From Coprobacter fastidiosus (lineage in GTDB: Bacteria > Bacteroidota > Bacteroidia > Bacteroidales > Coprobacteraceae): a DNA stretch of 64,000 nt. Positions 28,429 through 37,945 of the stretch are shown one piece after another; within the stretch, counting starts at the first letter, position 1, and each line of letters opens with the position of its first letter. Position numbers and translations under genes: made by a program. The stretch lies in the NCBI RefSeq assembly GCF_030296935.1, contig NZ_AP028032.1, positions 1,240,001 to 1,304,000 on the forward strand. The letters run 5' to 3'. The notes below the pieces were generated by a model, which was given only the letters and a program-made list of their open reading frames with translations, searched no databases and was not told the DNA's origin.

Positions 28429-29253
28429 TTATCCGGGGAATTTAGGAAATTTCTGAAAATCGGGATCTCTCTTTTCCAAAAAAGCATTTTTCCCTTCTTG
28501 TGCCTCTTCCATCAAATAATACATCAACGTTGCATCTCCGGCAAACTCCATAAGGCCACGCTGTCCGTCAAGTTCGGCATTCAACGCCCGTTTGATCATG
28601 CGTATCGCCATCGGGCTACGTTTTAATATAGTTTTGCACCAATCTACCGTCTCATCTTCAAGCCGTTCAAAAGGAACTACTTTATTGACCATACCCATCT
28701 CTTCTGCTTCTCTCGCTGTATATTGACGACACAAGAACCAAATTTCCCGAGCTTTCTTCTGTCCGACACAACGCGCCAAATAAGAAGAGCCGAAACCGGC
28801 ATCGAAACTGCCTACTTTAGGTCCGGTCTGCCCGAAACGTGCGTTTTCCGAAGCAATGGTCAAATCACAAACAACATGCAAAACATGACCGCCTCCGATT
28901 GCATAGCCGTTGACCATCGCAATCACAGGCTTAGGAATAGAACGTATCGCCTTGTGCAGATCAAGGACATTCAAACGGGGAACTCCGTCTTTATCAATAT
29001 AGCCACCGATACCTTTTACATTTTGGTCTCCTCCTGAACAAAATGCTTTATCTCCGGCCCCAGTAAACACCACAACACCTATATCACTCCGTTCCCGACA
29101 AATAGACATGGCATCCAACATTTCAAAATTGGTTTGCGGACGAAATGCATTATATACTTCGGGACGATTGATCGTTATTTTCGCTATTCCTTCGAAGAAT
29201 TCGAATTTAATATCTTCATACTCTTTTATAGTTTTCCATTCTCTTGTTGCCAT
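28429..29253 (-). CDS. menB: 1,4-dihydroxy-2-naphthoyl-CoA synthase MenB
   Basis: 274 residues of the crotonase family, close to the usual length. It contains the oxyanion-hole part FCSGGDQ (about 71-77), [11 protein letters not shown], and the MenB-specific [37 protein letters not shown] region. The Asp and Ser of that region take part in ring closure of o-succinylbenzoyl-CoA. The C-terminus ([12 protein letters not shown]) is also typical. Part of the men operon, 22 bp after menD. Confidence 0.97.
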   Translation of the reverse strand: MATREWKTIKEYEDIKFEFFEGIAKITINRPEVYNAFRPQTNFEMLDAMSICRERSDIGVVVFTGAGDKAFCSGGDQNVKGIGGYIDKDGVPRLNVLDLHKAIRSIPKPVIAMVNGYAIGGGHVLHVVCDLTIASENARFGQTGPKVGSFDAGFGSSYLARCVGQKKAREIWFLCRQYTAREAEEMGMVNKVVPFERLEDETVDWCKTILKRSPMAIRMIKRALNAELDGQRGLMEFAGDATLMYYLMEEAQEGKNAFLEKRDPDFQKFPKFPG

Positions 29254-29275
29254 AATATTATTTTACATTAATTAT

Positions 29276-30961
29276 TTATCGCTTAAAATATCCCCTTAAA
29301 ATCCGATCATTAACAGTTCGAGGAGTCTCTACCGACAAAATAGCAGGTTTGTCGGAAATTCTAAAAAAAACAGAGAGGATTTTTCTCAATTCATCTTCAG
29401 AATCTGCAACATAGTAATCAAATCCATGTAAACGAGCAAAACCTTCGACATCAACTTCCTGTGCTGTTTCAAAGTATTCTTCCAATTCCGGCAATTCAGA
29501 TGGGCCTTGTATAAAACGAAATATTCCTCCTCCGCCATTTTTCATCACGATAATTTTAAGTGTAGGCGGAACATATCTGTTCCACAAGGCATTGGAATCA
29601 TATAAAAATCCCATATCTCCGGTAATAAAGACCGTAAGTTCTCTCCTCACGCAAGCAGCCCCTACAGCAGTAGACGTCGCTCCGTCTATACCGCTTACCC
29701 CACGATTACAATCCGAGCGTTCTATCTGGTTATATTCAAATAACTGAGCATAACGTACAGGCGTACTGTTCGACAACTGCAATGCGCTTCCTTGCGGAAT
29801 AGCAGGAAATATCAGCGAGAATGCCTTTAAATCACTCCATTCGACATTCGCAAGATAATGCTCATGCCGATCTGTCGCTTCTGCTCTGCAATCTATCCAT
29901 AAATTATGATAATAACTATCCGAAGGGTGTATGTGATCTATAATTTGAGAGAAAAAGTCAACAGGATTCATCCGTATATGCCGGGTCATACACTGCATCG
30001 TATCTGCAACATGAGTATTCTCATCCAGACTCCAATGCTCAGAAGGAGAATATTTTCTTAAAAACTGCTTTATCATGCGTGAAACAAGAGACCCACCAAA
30101 AGTAATTAATAAATCGGGGGTAAATTTCGATTTTTCTTCATCGGAAATTACCGATAAAACCCTGTCGATAGTCGAAATAGAATCGTTTACACACAAATTC
30201 GAAATCGTCTCGGTAAGGACAATCACTTGAGGTAATGATGACAATCGATTTAACAACGATGATAGCATCGAATCCGGCTTACCGAATGATACCAAAATCA
30301 TCACCTTTTTGCTTCGGGAAATTAATCCGGACAACTCTTTTACGATTTCTTCATTAAGGCAAGTATTAATGCTCACAGATGTAATTACCTGCTCTGAGCG
30401 ACTGTCGCGAACTTCTCGCAAACAATAAAGAGGTTCTCTTAAGGGAACATTAATATGCACAGGACCGGGTTTAGACCGAACAGACAAATTAACAGCGTCA
30501 TTCACCAAACGATTTACCCACCAACGTTCGTCATCACAAGTAATTTCAGGAGGCAAGGAGTAAGATGCCTTAACGAATGGGGCGAACAAATTTTTCTGTC
30601 GGAGCGTCTGGCTATCCTCTTGGTCGATCCATTCTTCAGGCCGATCGGCAGAAATGACAATCAAAGGAATATGTTGGTAATATGCTTCAGCAACAGCCGG
30701 AGCATAATTTAACAAAGCCGTTCCTGAGGTACAAACCACGGCAACCGGTTCTCCTGATTGCTGGGCTATCCCCATTGCCATAAAAGCTGCACTTCGTTCA
30801 TCTAAAACGACAAATTTCTCAAACTCCTTACGACGAGCAAAAGAGACGATCAAAGGTGCATTCCGAGACCCGGGAGACAATACAATCCGTTTCACTCCCT
30901 TGGCAATCAGCAAATTCGCTAATATTGTACAACATTCTTTATCCGAATCCAACATATTCAT
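29276..30961 (-). CDS. menD: SEPHCHC synthase MenD
   Basis: 561 residues, a thiamine diphosphate enzyme. The N-terminal Pyr domain has VLSPGSRNAPL and LDERSAAFMAMGIAQQSGEPVAVVCTSGTA, with the conserved Glu and STA loop. The C-terminal PP domain has FITGDMGFLYDSNALWN, the ThDP-Mg binding GD...N motif, and KNGGGGIFRFI. It joins 2-oxoglutarate to isochorismate. The ATG at 30961 is used; a second ATG two codons later is equally possible. Located between menF and menB without menH, as usual in this order. Confidence 0.96.
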   Translation of the reverse strand: MNMLDSDKECCTILANLLIAKGVKRIVLSPGSRNAPLIVSFARRKEFEKFVVLDERSAAFMAMGIAQQSGEPVAVVCTSGTALLNYAPAVAEAYYQHIPLIVISADRPEEWIDQEDSQTLRQKNLFAPFVKASYSLPPEITCDDERWWVNRLVNDAVNLSVRSKPGPVHINVPLREPLYCLREVRDSRSEQVITSVSINTCLNEEIVKELSGLISRSKKVMILVSFGKPDSMLSSLLNRLSSLPQVIVLTETISNLCVNDSISTIDRVLSVISDEEKSKFTPDLLITFGGSLVSRMIKQFLRKYSPSEHWSLDENTHVADTMQCMTRHIRMNPVDFFSQIIDHIHPSDSYYHNLWIDCRAEATDRHEHYLANVEWSDLKAFSLIFPAIPQGSALQLSNSTPVRYAQLFEYNQIERSDCNRGVSGIDGATSTAVGAACVRRELTVFITGDMGFLYDSNALWNRYVPPTLKIIVMKNGGGGIFRFIQGPSELPELEEYFETAQEVDVEGFARLHGFDYYVADSEDELRKILSVFFRISDKPAILSVETPRTVNDRILRGYFKR

Positions 30962-31022
30962 CTATTTTGGTATATATTCGCCCTTAAGTTATCTGACAAA
31001 CCGATTATCTACTTTTATTTAA

Positions 31023-32117
31023 TCATTCTATCAAATTCAACAAAGTACGGGATTTTATTTCTGTCTCGTTCCATTCCGAATCAGCATCGGATAAAGCCGT
31101 CAAACCTCCACCGACATGTAGTTCCACCCTATCCCGAAAAAGTTCCATACTCCGCAAATTTACAAATAAATCAAATTGTCCGTTACCATAAACCGGTCCT
31201 AAGTATCCGGCATAATACCGACGTTCTCGGTTCTCGGTTTCACAGATTATTTTTAAAGCCTCCCGTAATGGAAATCCTCCCACTGCAGGCGTAGGATGCA
31301 AGGCATTTATTAACCGAGATATTTCGCCCGGAGATAGCGATTTATTCAACGTAAACATGGTACATAAATGTGAAACAACCCCAGCTTGCCTCAATTCCGG
31401 ACCGGATATCAGAGGTTCTGTTCCAACTATATTCCGGAAACAAGATTCTATATATTCCGTTACAATCCGTTGCTCCTCCCGATCTTTTTCTCCCCATTCA
31501 GAAAAATCGTCTTTTCTCTTTGTTCCGGCCAACGACATAGTTTGAATACAGGAAGCAGAACAACGTAGAAAAGTTTCCGGGGTAGCCCCCATCCATAGAG
31601 TCTCTCCGGGAATCGAAACCAAAAAGACAAAAGCATCGGGATAAGTCTCGCACAATCCGTCAAACCATTCCGGAGCTTTTTTATAGGGATCACAAAAAAA
31701 CTGTCTTACTCTTGACAATACCGCTTTTCGAATTTTCCCGGATCTCAGTGCAGAAATAACCCTCTCTGCCTGCTTTATATAAATACCTTTTCCTATCTCA
31801 CCTACCGGAACAGTGTCCGGCACATTTTTCTTCGGCGTAACTTTCAATATATCCAAGTCTCCAGCCTTCGACAAGTCAATATCATTCCGAAGGAAACGTA
31901 CAGGAGAGTTATTTGCCACATGAAACGGAGAAAACAAAAAACCGGAATCTTCGAGAAAAACAGAGGGACTACAATTTCCTGCAACCTCCCCCGATATTTG
32001 TGCTCCAAAGCAGAAATTTCCACTATCAGGTAAACGATATGCAAAAAATGGGATGCCTCTTTCCAAACATATCCGCTGAGCCTCTTTGATTTCTGAAATT
32101 GTCACATCTTTACACAT
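31023..32117 (-). CDS. menF: Isochorismate synthase MenF
   Basis: 364 residues of the chorismate-utilising family. The C-terminal catalytic half has KAVLSRVRQ, GATPETFLR, MSLAGTKRKDD, EHRIV-like EEQRIVTEYI, LHPTPAVGGFP and the closing NLRSMEL...HVGGGLTALSDADSEWNETEIKSRTLL. It converts chorismate to isochorismate, the first step to menaquinone. First gene of the men cluster, 20 bp after rimO, so probably one transcript with it. Isochorismate for siderophores is an alternative that the downstream menDBCE makes unlikely. Confidence 0.93.
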   Translation of the reverse strand: MCKDVTISEIKEAQRICLERGIPFFAYRLPDSGNFCFGAQISGEVAGNCSPSVFLEDSGFLFSPFHVANNSPVRFLRNDIDLSKAGDLDILKVTPKKNVPDTVPVGEIGKGIYIKQAERVISALRSGKIRKAVLSRVRQFFCDPYKKAPEWFDGLCETYPDAFVFLVSIPGETLWMGATPETFLRCSASCIQTMSLAGTKRKDDFSEWGEKDREEQRIVTEYIESCFRNIVGTEPLISGPELRQAGVVSHLCTMFTLNKSLSPGEISRLINALHPTPAVGGFPLREALKIICETENRERRYYAGYLGPVYGNGQFDLFVNLRSMELFRDRVELHVGGGLTALSDADSEWNETEIKSRTLLNLIE

Positions 32118-32137
32118 GATTATAAAACACAGATATT

Positions 32138-33433
32138 CTATAAAACCTCTCCGAACAAATCAAATGTTTGGGCATCAGTAATCCGAACGTTATAAAAATC
32201 TCCAATAATCAACGGCTTTTCTTTTCCAATCAAAACTTCAGGATCAACTTCCGGCGAATCGAACTCTGTACGTCCTATATAATATTCTTCTTCCTCCCGA
32301 TCGATAATCACTTTCATTTCCTGTCCTACCTTGGAAACATTTATCTCGGCAGCAATCTCTTCTTGTATAGCCATCAATTCATCCAACCGCCTCTGTTTCA
32401 CTTCTTCCGGTATATCATCCGAATAATGTTCAGCCGAAAAAGTCCCTTCTTCTTCGGAATAAGCAAATGCTCCCATACGTTCAAACCGGGCTTTCCGGAC
32501 AAACTCTTTCAGTTCTTCAAAATCAGATTCTCCCTCTCCGGGATGCCCAACCATCAGAGTAGTGCGGATATGTATTCCGGGCACTTCTTTCCGAATACGG
32601 GAAAGCAGTTCATAAGTTTCTTCCTTGGTCACATGTCGATGCATCATCCGTAACATATTATCGCTAATATGCTGCAATGCAATATCGAGATATTTGCAAA
32701 CGTTAGCATGTTTACGCATTACGGGTAACAGATCATACGGGAAACGTGCCGGATAAGCATAATGTAATCGCACCCATTCTACTCCGGGAACAGAAGCAAT
32801 GCGATCTACCAATTCGGCAATACAAAATTTTTTGTAAATATCCATCCCATAATAGGTAAGGTCTTGAGCTATAATCTGAAATTCTTTTACTCCTTTCCGT
32901 ACCAACATCTCAATCTCTTCAATGATATCTTCCATAGGACGAGACTGGTAATGTCCCGTTATAATAGGTATAGCACAATAAGAACACATCCGGTTACAAC
33001 CTTCAGCTATTTTTATATATGCATAATGAGAAGGCGTTGTCAATATACGTTCCAAACGAAGGTCAGGCACATATTCCTTTCCCAAATCATCCAGCAATTT
33101 ATTCCAATCGAACTTTCCGTAAAACTTATCGACTTCAGGAATCTCTCCTGCAAGCTCGGTCATGAAACGTTCAGACAGGCATCCCATTACATAAAGCTTT
33201 TTGATTTTTTTCTTTGCTTTTGCCGCAACAAAATTCAAAATCATATTGATCGATTCTTCTTTGGCATCGCCTATAAACCCACAGGTATTGATCACCACGA
33301 TCTCTCCCGTTACTTTTTCTGCATCATGCCGGACTTCATATCCGGCCGCTTCGAACTGCCGCATAAGATGTTCCGAATCCACCAAATTTTTAGAACATCC
33401 TAATGTTATTATATCTACTCTGTTCTTTACCAT
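32138..33433 (-). CDS. rimO: Ribosomal protein S12 methylthiotransferase RimO
   Basis: 431 residues. The UPF0004 domain has the three Cys ligands of the auxiliary cluster, C13, C51 and C85. The radical SAM domain follows with C146, C150 and C153 in EGCNRMCSYCAIP, and a C-terminal TRAM domain lies at about 365-431. RimO adds a methylthio group to an Asp of S12. The LGCSKNLVDSE start and the CGFIGDAKEES motif distinguish it from MiaB. Placed between ftsY and menF. Confidence 0.96.
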   Translation of the reverse strand: MVKNRVDIITLGCSKNLVDSEHLMRQFEAAGYEVRHDAEKVTGEIVVINTCGFIGDAKEESINMILNFVAAKAKKKIKKLYVMGCLSERFMTELAGEIPEVDKFYGKFDWNKLLDDLGKEYVPDLRLERILTTPSHYAYIKIAEGCNRMCSYCAIPIITGHYQSRPMEDIIEEIEMLVRKGVKEFQIIAQDLTYYGMDIYKKFCIAELVDRIASVPGVEWVRLHYAYPARFPYDLLPVMRKHANVCKYLDIALQHISDNMLRMMHRHVTKEETYELLSRIRKEVPGIHIRTTLMVGHPGEGESDFEELKEFVRKARFERMGAFAYSEEEGTFSAEHYSDDIPEEVKQRRLDELMAIQEEIAAEINVSKVGQEMKVIIDREEEEYYIGRTEFDSPEVDPEVLIGKEKPLIIGDFYNVRITDAQTFDLFGEVL

Positions 33434-33476
33434 TTGTTCTATAATTAAATAGTCTTCCGACCTTTACTGTACAGAA

Positions 33477-33511
33477 ATCGCGCAAAGCGATATAGGTCTT
33501 CTCTGCGCGAT
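33477..33511. other. Hairpin between ftsY and rimO
   Basis: ATCGCGCA (33477-33484) and TGCGCGAT (33504-33511) form a perfect 8 bp inverted repeat around 19 bases, in the 111 bp gap. No U-tract follows on the minus strand, so it may be a processing or weak termination site. Confidence 0.35.
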
Positions 33512-33544
33512 CTTGTTCATGCGAAATATCGTAAATTACATATC

Positions 33545-34501
33545 TTATTCGTCTCCGAAAAGAGAATCTACAAATTCTTTTCTGTGGAATACCTGTAAAT
33601 CTTCCATTCCTTCTCCCAAACCTATATACTTAACCGGTGTTTTAAACTGGTCGGATATTCCGATCACTACCCCGCCCTTTGCAGTACCATCAAGTTTGGT
33701 AATTGCCAATGCATTTACTTCTGTCGCAGCGGTAAATTGTTTCGCCTGTTCAAAAGCATTCTGTCCGGTAGAGCCATCCAATACGAGCAACACTTCATGA
33801 GGTGCTCCCAGAATAACCTTGTCCATTACTTTCTTAATTTTAGAAAGCTCATTCATCAAACTGATTTTATTATGTAAGCGTCCTGCCGTATCGATAATTA
33901 CGACATCCGCATCATTAGCTTTAGCCGAACTTAGGGTATCAAAAGCAACAGAAGCTGGATCAGCTCCCATTTTTTGTTTCACAACCGGAACACCTACTCT
34001 TTCACCCCATATTACAAGCTGTTCTACCGCAGCTGCTCTAAAGGTATCGGCTGCACCCAAATAGACTTTATTTCCGTTCTTCTTATATTGATAGGCCAGT
34101 TTTCCGATTGTTGTTGTTTTCCCTACACCGTTTACACCAACCACCATTATCACATAAGGACGTTTACTCTCCGGAACAGTAAATTCCCCCTCAGTTTCAT
34201 TATCGTTTTCTGTCAATAAAGCGGCAATCTCTTCACGCAACATTCCCTTCAACTCCCCGGTAGAAATATATTTGTCCCGTTCGACTCGCTTTTCAATCCG
34301 TTCGATAATACGCAAAGTCGTCTCCACTCCGACATCCGATGTGATAAGCACCTCTTCCAGATCGTCCAAGATATCGTCATCAACTTTCGATTTTCCCGCT
34401 ACGACACGGGCAAGTTTCGAAAATACCCCTTCTTTGGTTTTGGAAAGACCTTTATCAAGTGTCTCCTTTTTTTCTTTAGAAAAGAAACCGAATAATCCCA
34501 T
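33545..34501 (-). CDS. ftsY: Signal recognition particle receptor FtsY
   Basis: 318 residues: a short N-terminal extension, the NG core with P-loop GVNGVGKT (122-129), DTFRAAAVEQL, DTAGRLHNK, and the closing TKLDGTAKGG...YIGLGEGMEDLQVF. FtsY docks ribosome-SRP complexes at the membrane. The acidic A domain of the E. coli protein is nearly absent, usual for Bacteroidetes. It stands between the ribosomal protein genes and rimO, a grouping common in the phylum. Confidence 0.97.
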   Translation of the reverse strand: MGLFGFFSKEKKETLDKGLSKTKEGVFSKLARVVAGKSKVDDDILDDLEEVLITSDVGVETTLRIIERIEKRVERDKYISTGELKGMLREEIAALLTENDNETEGEFTVPESKRPYVIMVVGVNGVGKTTTIGKLAYQYKKNGNKVYLGAADTFRAAAVEQLVIWGERVGVPVVKQKMGADPASVAFDTLSSAKANDADVVIIDTAGRLHNKISLMNELSKIKKVMDKVILGAPHEVLLVLDGSTGQNAFEQAKQFTAATEVNALAITKLDGTAKGGVVIGISDQFKTPVKYIGLGEGMEDLQVFHRKEFVDSLFGDE

Positions 34502-34651
34502 ATCTATTTTTTATCATTGATTACAATTGCAATTATATCTTTCAAACTCTCTGCTTTCCCGGCCATCGGTTATCGGATATGAAATGAAGATTTCGAGGTA
34601 CTTTCCAGCATATCATACAATCTTCAAAGCACAAAATTACAAAATAAAGCG

Positions 34652-34686
34652 ACAAAAAAAAACTTCCTTACAGAATTGTAAGGAAG
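34652..34686 (-). terminator. Intrinsic terminator after the rpmB-rpmG-DUF4295 genes
   Basis: CTTCCTTAC (34663-34671) pairs with GTAAGGAAG (34678-34686) around six bases. On the minus strand the stem is followed by nine U residues (A-run at 34654-34662 on the plus strand), the classic form. Confidence 0.9.
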
Positions 34687-34716
34687 CTCTTTATATTAAG
34701 TATCTGATATTCTCAA

Positions 34717-34869
34717 TTATTTAGCGAGCACTTCATTTACTTTTTCATTAGGAACCATTTCTTCCTGGAAAATATAAGCTCCTGTCTTCGGTGATTTTAC
34801 CATTTTAATCACCTTTGAATAAGTACGTCCATCACCTTTCTGAAGAGACGCAACGGTTTTCTTTGCCAT
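34717..34869 (-). CDS. DUF4295 small basic protein
   Basis: 50 residues starting MAKKTVASLQKGDGRTYSKV and ending in NEKVNEVLAK, from the ATG at 34867-34869 to the TAA at 34717-34719. This matches the Bacteroidetes family DUF4295, always found behind rpmB and rpmG. The basic, short character and position suggest a ribosome-associated protein, though I know of no assigned function. Nine bases separate it from rpmG and a terminator follows. Confidence 0.88.
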   Translation of the reverse strand: MAKKTVASLQKGDGRTYSKVIKMVKSPKTGAYIFQEEMVPNEKVNEVLAK

Positions 34870-34878
34870 AGCTCAATA

Positions 34879-35067
34879 TTATTTAATTTCTTTGTGAATA
34901 GTTACTTTTTTCAAGATAGGATTGTATTTTTTCAATTCCAATCTCTCTGTGGTATTTTTTCTGTTTTTAGTGGTAATGTATCTCGAAGTACCGGGCATAC
35001 CACTTGCTTTGTGCTCCGTACATTCAAGAATAACTTGTACTCTATTACCTTTAGCTTTCTTTGCCAT
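34879..35067 (-). CDS. rpmG: 50S ribosomal protein L33
   Basis: 62 residues with the L33 pattern [20 protein letters not shown], then [19 protein letters not shown] and a closing Lys-rich stretch. It has only one Cys, so the zinc-binding CxxC pairs of the other L33 type are missing and this is a zinc-independent form. Between rpmB and DUF4295, with 19 bp and 9 bp spacers. Confidence 0.96.
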   Translation of the reverse strand: MAKKAKGNRVQVILECTEHKASGMPGTSRYITTKNRKNTTERLELKKYNPILKKVTIHKEIK

Positions 35068-35086
35068 CTTCTTAACTTCCTTCTAA

Positions 35087-35326
35087 TTATGCGTTTAAAT
35101 AACCTTTTTCCGCAGCTTGTTTCAAAGCTGCATCCAATCCCATTTTATTAATGGTACGGAGACCGGCAGCTGATATTTTCAGGCTGATCCAACAATCTTG
35201 TTCTACCCAATAGAACTTTTTGGTAAACAAGTTGACATTAAATCTTCTTTTTGTGCGTCTCTTTGAGTGAGATACGTTATTGCCAACCAATGCTTTTTTT
35301 CCGGTAATTTGACAAATCTTCGACAT
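35087..35326 (-). CDS. rpmB: 50S ribosomal protein L28
   Basis: 79 residues with the L28 start [21 protein letters not shown], then KRRFNVNLF and the C-terminal [18 protein letters not shown]. The metal-binding CxxC of other L28 proteins is absent. First gene of the rpmB-rpmG-DUF4295 transcript, with a good promoter upstream. Confidence 0.96.
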   Translation of the reverse strand: MSKICQITGKKALVGNNVSHSKRRTKRRFNVNLFTKKFYWVEQDCWISLKISAAGLRTINKMGLDAALKQAAEKGYLNA

Positions 35327-35376
35327 CGCTTTATCTATTTTTTTATTGATTTTCTACTGCTTTCACAAACAGAGTG

Positions 35377-35408
35377 CAAAGTAAACGTTTTTAAGAATAC
35401 CTTCCAAA
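35377..35408 (-). promoter_or_regulatory. Promoter of rpmB
   Basis: On the minus strand TTTG (35408-35405), 20 bases and TTACTTTG (35384-35377) match the Bacteroidales consensus with one mismatch. Start predicted near 35370, giving a leader of about 45 bases. Confidence 0.6.
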
Positions 35409-35454
35409 TTTTTTTCTATTAAATACTCTTTTTTTTAGAACTCTCTATTCCTGA

Positions 35455-36696
35455 TCATTCACTTAAAACAGAGATCATCTGCAACAGTGCCGTATGCGTA
35501 AAACGATTTATGTTTATCGCCCGTGAATTTTCAAAACAATATTTACGACTGACTATCCGATCTCCGACAGCTACAGCAATACAAACCGTACCGACAGGCT
35601 TACCGGGTACTGCCCCGTCCGGTCCGGCAATACCCGATGTAGCAATAGCACAATCGGTTTTCAATAAACGTCGTACCCCCTTAGCCATCTGTTCCACAAC
35701 TTCACAACTCACGACTCCGTGTTTTTCTATTGTCGAAGGATCGACATCCAGAACCTGCACCTTCACTTCATTGGCATAAGATACCACACTCCCTTTATAA
35801 TAGGCCGAACTGCCGGGTATCAATGTAATTTCATGTGCGATATTTCCTCCGGTACAACTTTCTGCCGTAGCAATTGTCAATCCTTTATAGGATAACAGCA
35901 ACCCTAACGCCTCCGCCATAGTAGCATCTCGATGACAGAATATATGTTTTCCCAACAAATCTTCTAAACGGGAGAAAGAGTCGTCCAACTGCCGAGATAA
36001 AATTTCCTCGTTCTCTCCCCGTGCCGTCAGCCTCAACCGGATAACTCCCGGAACGGGCAAATAAGCTAATTTAATTGATGCCGGTAATCCGGCTTCAAAA
36101 TCCGAGAGAAATTCAGACAAAGCCGATTCTGAGAAATCTTTCACAAGGCAAGTTTTATGCAAAATTGCCGTATGATCAGGGTAACGCTTTCTCAATCTGG
36201 GTAGCACCTCCGCTGTCATGGCTCGCTGCATCTCTGCCGGAACTCCGGGCATCGACACTAATACTTTTCCATCCTTTTCAAACCACATAATAGGAGCTGT
36301 TCCTACCGGATTCTGTATTACGGTACAACTGTCCGGCACCATCGCCTGTGTACGAGTGGAGTCATTCATTTGCAATCCCCTTCGTTCAAAAAAAAGATCA
36401 TTATTTTTCTGAACTTCAGCATCAAAGATCAATTTTCCACCAAAATATTCACAAAGCGTCTGTTTAGTAATATCATCTTTCGTAGGCCCGAGTCCACCTG
36501 TCATTAATACGACATCCACTCGATCGAACGACTGGCGGATAGCGGATATAATTTCAGCACGACGATCACGCACCGTCGTAATTTCCATTACCTCCCAACC
36601 GATTTTATTCAAGTTACGGGCTATCCAAGACGAATTCGTATCGGTTACCTGCCCGATCAGCAATTCATCTCCGATTACTATAATCTCAACATTCAT
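35455..36696 (-). CDS. cinA: CinA-type protein (MoCF domain plus PncC amidohydrolase)
   Basis: 413 residues, usual length. The N-terminal molybdopterin-binding-like domain has IGDELLIGQVTDTNS and TGGLGPTKDDITKQ (about 10-170). The C-terminal PncC/CinA domain has TAESCTGG, GSSAYYKGSVVSYANE and ATSGIAGPDG (about 255-410). In studied CinA proteins the two domains hydrolyse ADP-ribose-type compounds and deamidate nicotinamide mononucleotide in pyridine nucleotide salvage. Between the M48 peptidase gene (one base away) and rpmB. Confidence 0.93.
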   Translation of the reverse strand: MNVEIIVIGDELLIGQVTDTNSSWIARNLNKIGWEVMEITTVRDRRAEIISAIRQSFDRVDVVLMTGGLGPTKDDITKQTLCEYFGGKLIFDAEVQKNNDLFFERRGLQMNDSTRTQAMVPDSCTVIQNPVGTAPIMWFEKDGKVLVSMPGVPAEMQRAMTAEVLPRLRKRYPDHTAILHKTCLVKDFSESALSEFLSDFEAGLPASIKLAYLPVPGVIRLRLTARGENEEILSRQLDDSFSRLEDLLGKHIFCHRDATMAEALGLLLSYKGLTIATAESCTGGNIAHEITLIPGSSAYYKGSVVSYANEVKVQVLDVDPSTIEKHGVVSCEVVEQMAKGVRRLLKTDCAIATSGIAGPDGAVPGKPVGTVCIAVAVGDRIVSRKYCFENSRAININRFTHTALLQMISVLSE

Positions 36697-36697
36697 A

Positions 36698-37933
36698 TCA
36701 TTTATATTTTTGCAAAGCCGCCATGCGTTGCAATAACGTAGGGTGAGAATAATATACTTTTACATATAGAGAATCGGGAGTCAAGTTACTTAACGATTTC
36801 ACGGAAAGTTTTTTCAGACCACCTATCAAAGCATTCGCTAAGCCAAAAGATGCGGCAAAAGCATCTGCCTGATATTCATTTCGACGAGAAAGAGCATTTA
36901 TCCCGATCCCTGTCAACAGCTCCAAAGGAGTATATAACAAACCGAATGCGACCAAAGCTAACGGAAAAGAAGGCGTACTTCCCCCCATCGCCTCAGCCAA
37001 CACCGAACTGTCCAACACCAAAGACAACAAAAAAAACATCAGAACCGTATTCATTACCGATACTCCCATCATTTGCCATGTATGTTTATGTTTATAATGG
37101 CCTATCTCATGAGCAAGAACTGCAACAATTTCTTCCGTGCTCAAATCATCTATCAACGTATCATAAAGTACGATCCGTTTTTTAGGTCCTAATCCGCTAA
37201 AATAGGCATTTGCTTTTGTAGAACGTTTAGAACCGTCTATCACATAAATATTATTCAGTTTGAAACCGGCACGATTAGCGAACTTCTCTATCGCATTTCT
37301 CAATTCGCCCTCTTCTAATGGCGTCTGTTTATTAAATAACGGAACGATCCATTCCGAATAGAACATATTCATCAACATACTGAAAGCCACGACCACAATA
37401 CAGGCAACCCACCAAAAAGAAGTTCCCAACCACAGATATAACCAAAGAATCGCAGCCAAAAGTAATCCACCTATAACTATACCGAACAGCCAAGATTTCA
37501 ACTTATCGGCAACGAACGTTTTACGAGTTGTTTTATTAAATCCGAAACGATCCTCTATAACAAATGTATCGTACCAATCAAAAGGTATAGTCAACAGATC
37601 ATTCACCAAAAAAAGAACGAAAAAAAAGAATAATGTAGCCGGAATCAACTTTTCAAACAATGAAAAAGCCCATGTATCGAGCCATCCGAATCCGCCCAAA
37701 AACAGCATCAACAAGACGAGCAAAGTCGTATATGTAGAAGTTATAAGACCGAAACGATTGTTGACTTTGAAATAATTTTGCTGATCGGCATATTTCCGCT
37801 CATCGTAAAGTCCCCGCAACATTTCCGGCAAAACCGGAGATGCAGCACGACGGTTTCTCGATGCCAACCATTGGGAAAAAATATATTCTCCCACGACAAA
37901 AAACACAATGATATAAAATACCCAATTATACAT
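36698..37933 (-). CDS. M48-family membrane metallopeptidase (Ste24-like)
   Basis: 411 residues with about six membrane segments. The zinc motif HEIGH is at 275-279 (H275, E276, H279), and the third ligand probably lies in RRNEYQADAFA about 70 residues later. A start with membrane helices and the TIPFDWYDTFVIEDRFGFNKTT segment fit CAAX prenyl protease 1/Ste24 homologues. In bacteria such enzymes probably act in membrane protein quality control. It sits 12 bp after tsaD and one base before cinA, in one transcript. Confidence 0.92.
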   Translation of the reverse strand: MYNWVFYIIVFFVVGEYIFSQWLASRNRRAASPVLPEMLRGLYDERKYADQQNYFKVNNRFGLITSTYTTLLVLLMLFLGGFGWLDTWAFSLFEKLIPATLFFFFVLFLVNDLLTIPFDWYDTFVIEDRFGFNKTTRKTFVADKLKSWLFGIVIGGLLLAAILWLYLWLGTSFWWVACIVVVAFSMLMNMFYSEWIVPLFNKQTPLEEGELRNAIEKFANRAGFKLNNIYVIDGSKRSTKANAYFSGLGPKKRIVLYDTLIDDLSTEEIVAVLAHEIGHYKHKHTWQMMGVSVMNTVLMFFLLSLVLDSSVLAEAMGGSTPSFPLALVAFGLLYTPLELLTGIGINALSRRNEYQADAFAASFGLANALIGGLKKLSVKSLSNLTPDSLYVKVYYSHPTLLQRMAALQKYK

Positions 37934-37945
37934 TTTATAAACAGC

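Noticed and set aside
32168-33403. Long plus-strand frames opposite rimO
   Set aside because: rimO on the minus strand has all catalytic residues; the opposite frames are aromatic-rich shadows of it.
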